Source: Anditalea sp035461405 | GTDB lineage: Bacteria; Bacteroidota; Bacteroidia; Cytophagales; Cyclobacteriaceae | Assembly: GCA_035461405.1 (NCBI GenBank) | Contig: DATHVH010000226.1 | Coordinates: 1-37,467 of the forward strand | DNA: 37,467 nt | Reading direction: 5' to 3' | In this document: piece by piece, positions 34,448-37,467 of the stretch | Numbering within the stretch: position 1 is the first letter of the stretch | Layout: every line of letters begins with the position of its first letter | Notes under the pieces: generated by a model | Databases searched by the model: none | What the model was told of the DNA's origin: nothing | Seen by the model: only the letters and a program-made list of their open reading frames with translations | Made by a program: the position numbers and the translations under genes

Positions 34448-35335
34448 ATGATTGACAGTAAAAATGATTATCCAATCCTAGGAATGGATATTGGAGGTAC
34501 AAAGATAGCATCCGCACTTGGAGTAAATGGAAACCTTTATTACCGTAAAACAATGGCTACGCCATCAGATTCTTCACAGGAGGAAATTCTGACTTCTATA
34601 GTAGACCAAATATCTAAATATAAAAAATACGGTTTTAGGGAGATCGGCATTGGAAGCCCCGGACTGGTAGATACTGCACAGGGAATAATTTATCATCTGG
34701 CAAATATTCCTTCCTTTAAAGAAGTGAACTTAAAATTATATTTAGAAAACATCTTTGATGTACCCGTTCACATTAACAATGATGCCAACTGCTTTGTACT
34801 TGGGGAGTATCTTCAAGCACAACAATATCAACATATAGTAGGAATAACCCTTGGTACAGGTATAGGTACAGGGATCATAGCCAATGGCAAACTGTATGGT
34901 GGCCACCAATGCGGAGCCGGTGAATGGGGAGGTGTCTCCTATCTGAACAAGACCTATGAAGACTATTGCAGCGGTAAATTTTTTCGGACAAGAAGCGGAA
35001 TGAGCCCTAAAGAACTATACCAAAACGCTCTTGATAAAGATCCTCTGGCACTGGCTATTTTCCAGGAATACGGAACTCACCTGGGTAAATTAGTCAATCA
35101 GATCATGTTTGCTTATGCTCCAGAAGCTATTGTAATAGGCGGATCTATTAGCAAAGCGTATCCTTTTTATAAAGATAGTCTTAAGCAATTAATCCGAACA
35201 TTTCCATATAAAGCCAACAGGGATAATCTGCACATATATGTATCCAACACAGAAGATGCCGCTATACATGGAGCTATATCTTTAGCCGATCAGGCAATAG
35301 AGAGCGATTCGTCAGTTCAACAGGATAGCATGTAA
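34448..35335 (+). CDS. ROK-family sugar kinase
   Basis: 295-residue kinase of the ROK family. The phosphate-binding motif is DIGGTK at 14-19; further motifs are GSPGLVD, INNDANCFVLGEY with the catalytic Asp, and GITLGTGIGTGIIANGKLYGG. The zinc motif CxCGxxGCxE found in many ROK kinases is absent; its place is taken by YEDYCSGKFF, a form I associate with Bacteroidota kinases. Substrate could be glucose, GlcNAc, ManNAc or a similar sugar; the neighbours point to an amino sugar. It ends the ROK operon. A folded element follows the stop directly. Confidence 0.88.
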   Translation: MIDSKNDYPILGMDIGGTKIASALGVNGNLYYRKTMATPSDSSQEEILTSIVDQISKYKKYGFREIGIGSPGLVDTAQGIIYHLANIPSFKEVNLKLYLENIFDVPVHINNDANCFVLGEYLQAQQYQHIVGITLGTGIGTGIIANGKLYGGHQCGAGEWGGVSYLNKTYEDYCSGKFFRTRSGMSPKELYQNALDKDPLALAIFQEYGTHLGKLVNQIMFAYAPEAIVIGGSISKAYPFYKDSLKQLIRTFPYKANRDNLHIYVSNTEDAAIHGAISLADQAIESDSSVQQDSM

Positions 35336-35825
35336 AGCATATGCTGGGGGGCAGATAAGAATCAATCTATGAGTCAGCCTAGTAGATAAATTGATTAGCC
35401 CTCCTGATTTTGAACTGTAAGATCCTTTATTAGAAGTGCATATACGTTAGGCTGGAAGCCCTATAAAAAGAAATTTGTACTCTATTAAGCAGATCAAAAA
35501 AATTACATGCCCCAACCATGCCCGCGGAAATTAAACTGATAAGCTTCTTAAGCCGATTAAAACTTATGATGCCAATTCAAGGGTTTTACAGTTCGGCAAT
35601 AGAATTTTTTTCACAATCATACGGTGCGTCAAAACACTCACATAATTTTTAACAATTATTAAGAACAAGCAAAAAAGATATCGAAATGGCTGAAAAATAG
35701 CTAATTATATCATAATTTTTCTTTCAGAGATCTTAATTTTTCAAAATTTACTTTTGCTATTTATAATGTTGGTAACATTTTTATTCTGATCTCCGTAAAA
35801 TCCATTATATATAAATCACCAAACT
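35336..35825. other. Intergenic region between ROK kinase and DUF6600-like gene
   Basis: 490 bases with no credible ORF. The first 70 bases hold palindromes and a two-part inverted repeat (35346-35404). TAATGTTG near 35765 resembles a -7 element with one mismatch. The rest is AT-rich. Confidence 0.55.
35346..35404. repeat. Two-part inverted repeat / possible structured RNA element
   Basis: GGGGGGC (35346-35352) pairs with GCCCTCC (35398-35404, one G-T pair), and inside it AATCAAT (35360-35366) pairs with ATTGATT (35390-35396). The 10-base palindrome AGCATATGCT (35336-35345) stands directly before it. No T run follows, so it is not a classical terminator. Confidence 0.5.
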
Positions 35826-37220
35826 ATGAAAAACCGAATCTATATTTCCGACCGATTTTCTGCTCTATTCAGAGTGGTTTTCCTTATGGGAGTCATTAGC
35901 TTTTCATTTGTTAAACAGGTAGAAGCAGATTCATTTAGGGGAGTTTCCTTTCAAGTATTTTATGATGAACTGATGCCTTATGGTGATTGGGTACAAGATC
36001 CACAGCACGGATATGTCTGGATCCCTTATGTAGAGCAAAATTTCCATCCATATGCTACCCGTGGTCATTGGGTAATGACCTCTTATGGCAACACTTGGGT
36101 ATCTCAATATGACTGGGGATGGGCCCCCTTTCACTATGGAAGATGGTTCTATACCAATTATTACGGCTGGGCCTGGGTACCGGGATATGAGTGGGGCCCC
36201 GCATGGGTAAACTGGAGAACTGGGGGAGGCTATTACGGATGGGCCCCTCTGGGACCGGGGATGCATATCAATGTAGCATTCAATATGCCTTACAATTATT
36301 ATGTATTCGTACCTCGCAGAAGGCTAATAAATAGAAATATCCATCGATATTATCTTCCGAGAACTCAAGTGGTCAATGTATATAATCATACCACCATAAT
36401 AAATAATACATATGTCAACAATCAAAGGACCTATATCGCAGGTCCGGATAGAAGGGAATTAGAAAGGATAAACAGAAGAAGTATTCCTGTATATCAAGTC
36501 AATAATAGTAACAATGCTGGAAGAGCTACAGTCAGTAACCGCTCTGTGGCACTGTATAGACCAGAAGTAGAAAGAGCTACTGCGACCCAGGCGAGACCTA
36601 GCAGAGTAATGGCTTCTACTGAATATAATAGAAGTGCTGCTAGAACAGCTGCTCCTGCTAATAACCAGAGACAAAATAATGTAAGAAGGGAAGCTCAACG
36701 AAGTAATAGCGGGGAGACAAGAAGTGCTACTCAGGCAAATAACCCTAACAGTCGACAAAATGCTGTTAGATCAACTGAAGCTAACGCTCCGACTAGGACT
36801 GCAGCTCCGGCAAGAAATACTTCCCCGGCTAATGTACAGAGATCTACTCCTGCACAAAATAATCGAGTGGCTACTCCTACTAACAGACAAAATAATGTCA
36901 ATAATAGGAACGCAACAGCTGCCCCTAGGCAGCAGACCGCACAGCCTAGTCAGAGAACAGCAGCGCCAAGAGTCAATGCTTCACAGCAGCCAACGCAGAC
37001 CAGACAAGCGGCTCCGAGGCAGCAGCGACAAGTCAGTGCACCTGCTCAAAACAGACAAAGCAGCCCGGCTCGTCAAAGCAATGTCCAGAGATCCAATTCG
37101 AGGACTACTGCTCCCGCAGCTGTTAATAACTCGAGAAGCTCCAGCAGATCATCTGCATCACAGCCAGCAAGGGGATCATCAAGCCGAAGCACAAACCGGT
37201 CCTCAAGAGGCAACAATTAA
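35826..37220 (+). CDS. Secreted W/Y/G-rich protein with basic low-complexity tail (DUF6600-like)
   Basis: 464-residue protein of unknown function. N-terminal signal segment (about 14-34, ending near VEA). Residues of about 40-160 are very rich in W, Y and G and contain repeated phrases: GDWVQDPQHGYVWIPY, GHWVMTSYGNTWVS, GWAPFHYGRW and GWAWVPGYEWGPAWV, with paired Trp residues. This matches the DUF6600-like proteins common in proteobacteria and Bacteroidota. From about 225 to the end the protein is low complexity, with N, Q, R, S, T, A and P and almost no D after 230, hence strongly basic and probably disordered. The tail could bind polyanions such as DNA or acidic polysaccharide; this is inference. 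A terminator follows. Confidence 0.82.
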   Translation: MKNRIYISDRFSALFRVVFLMGVISFSFVKQVEADSFRGVSFQVFYDELMPYGDWVQDPQHGYVWIPYVEQNFHPYATRGHWVMTSYGNTWVSQYDWGWAPFHYGRWFYTNYYGWAWVPGYEWGPAWVNWRTGGGYYGWAPLGPGMHINVAFNMPYNYYVFVPRRRLINRNIHRYYLPRTQVVNVYNHTTIINNTYVNNQRTYIAGPDRRELERINRRSIPVYQVNNSNNAGRATVSNRSVALYRPEVERATATQARPSRVMASTEYNRSAARTAAPANNQRQNNVRREAQRSNSGETRSATQANNPNSRQNAVRSTEANAPTRTAAPARNTSPANVQRSTPAQNNRVATPTNRQNNVNNRNATAAPRQQTAQPSQRTAAPRVNASQQPTQTRQAAPRQQRQVSAPAQNRQSSPARQSNVQRSNSRTTAPAAVNNSRSSSRSSASQPARGSSSRSTNRSSRGNN

Positions 37221-37224
37221 AATC

Positions 37225-37257
37225 AAAAAAGTCCCCGAAAAACCGGGGACTTTTTTT
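37225..37257 (+). terminator. Rho-independent terminator after the DUF6600-like gene
   Basis: AAAAAAGTCCCCG (37225-37237) pairs with CGGGGACTTTTTT (37244-37256) around a 6-base loop. The symmetric A and T runs mean it can also work for minus-strand transcripts. Confidence 0.93.
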
Positions 37258-37298
37258 AATGAATTTAAGGTATATTGTACCAAGTACTAATGACAAAG

Positions 37299-37362
37299 AC
37301 TTCTTACTTACCACTTCTTACTTCTTACACATTTACTTCGGTCATCCGTCTTCCGTCTTTTT
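37299..37362 (-). repeat. Dispersed intergenic repeat, copy 2, with short tandem repeat
   Basis: ACTTCTTACTT occurs at 37299-37309 and again at 37313-37323 (14-base period). 37336-37362 is the reverse-complement relative of 20629-20661: CTTCGGTCAT then CCGTCTTCCGTC. It lies between a terminator and the end of the next gene. Confidence 0.6.
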
Positions 37363-37385
37363 AACATCCGACACCCAACATCTCC

Positions 37386-37467
37386 CTATCTATTAAAATC
37401 ATCCTGCACCCGAACGATGTCATCTTCATCAGAAGGGTGCTGTGGGTCTACGTGCATCCAGATCTCT
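37386..37467 (-). CDS. C-terminal end of an unidentified protein (runs off right edge)
   Basis: The minus strand reads EIWMHVDPQHPSDEDDIVRV and six further residues before a TAG stop at 37386-37388, 26 residues in total. The acidic, polar sequence and the open frame to the edge suggest a real C-terminus. It is too short to assign to a family. The next terminator-like hairpin (37225-37257) could end its transcript too. Confidence 0.5.
   Translation of the reverse strand, partial: EIWMHVDPQHPSDEDDIVRVQDDFNR

Noticed and set aside
1..37467. CRISPR arrays, tRNA and rRNA genes
   Set aside because: No regularly spaced direct repeats, cloverleaf-type sequences or rRNA signatures were recognised; a tRNA scan and Rfam search would be decisive.

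Overview
The window looks like chromosomal DNA of a Bacteroidota member, most likely of the order Cytophagales. The main reasons are the AT-rich composition, the Bacteroidota-style LptE lipoprotein, the TamB/AsmA-like protein, the long NagB-like/PIG-L fusion, the two-lipoyl PdhC, GroEL with a GGM tail, and a TAnnTTTG-type -7 element before miaB. This placement is inferred from gene families, not from a marker-gene search. No rRNA, tRNA, CRISPR array, prophage or intact insertion sequence was found.

Layout. 1-1581 (-) is the N-terminal part of a tamB-like gene that uses a TTG start and runs off the left edge. 2127-7159 (+) is a tight five-gene run: miaB, a sigma-54 enhancer-binding regulator without a sensor domain, lptE, an acidic TPR protein and secG, closed by a strong terminator. 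A fatty-acid-hydroxylase-type membrane enzyme (+) and a Bacteroidota hypothetical gene (-) separate it from groES-groEL, which has a sigma-54-like -24/-12 sequence upstream and a terminator downstream. Next come a single-domain response regulator overlapping corA, a small membrane exporter-like protein, a secreted amidohydrolase, an AI-2E-family permease, a Zn-ribbon protein, a short ssb and a TPR hybrid histidine kinase.

20598-21250 is the most unusual stretch. It is a dense set of short palindromes (REP-like), followed by a decayed HepT/MNT toxin-antitoxin remnant. Housekeeping genes resume with hslV and pdhC (-), then a YheT-like hydrolase, an SRAP-domain protein overlapping an MBL-fold hydrolase, a fabH-like ketosynthase and a hypothetical gene. 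A large secreted MORN-type repeat protein follows.

30771-35335 is a probable amino-sugar operon: a ROK repressor, a NagB-like/PIG-L fusion and a ROK sugar kinase. After a structured intergenic region comes a secreted protein with a W/Y/G-rich domain and a long basic low-complexity tail. The last 82 bases hold the C-terminus of another minus-strand gene.

I see no clear new multi-gene system. The best candidates for a second look are the palindrome cluster and its neighbouring decayed toxin-antitoxin pair, a 15-bp inverted repeat that brackets the ssb start codon, a possible sigma-54 promoter for groESL, the altered active-site motifs of the NagB/PIG-L fusion, and a folded element after the ROK kinase.
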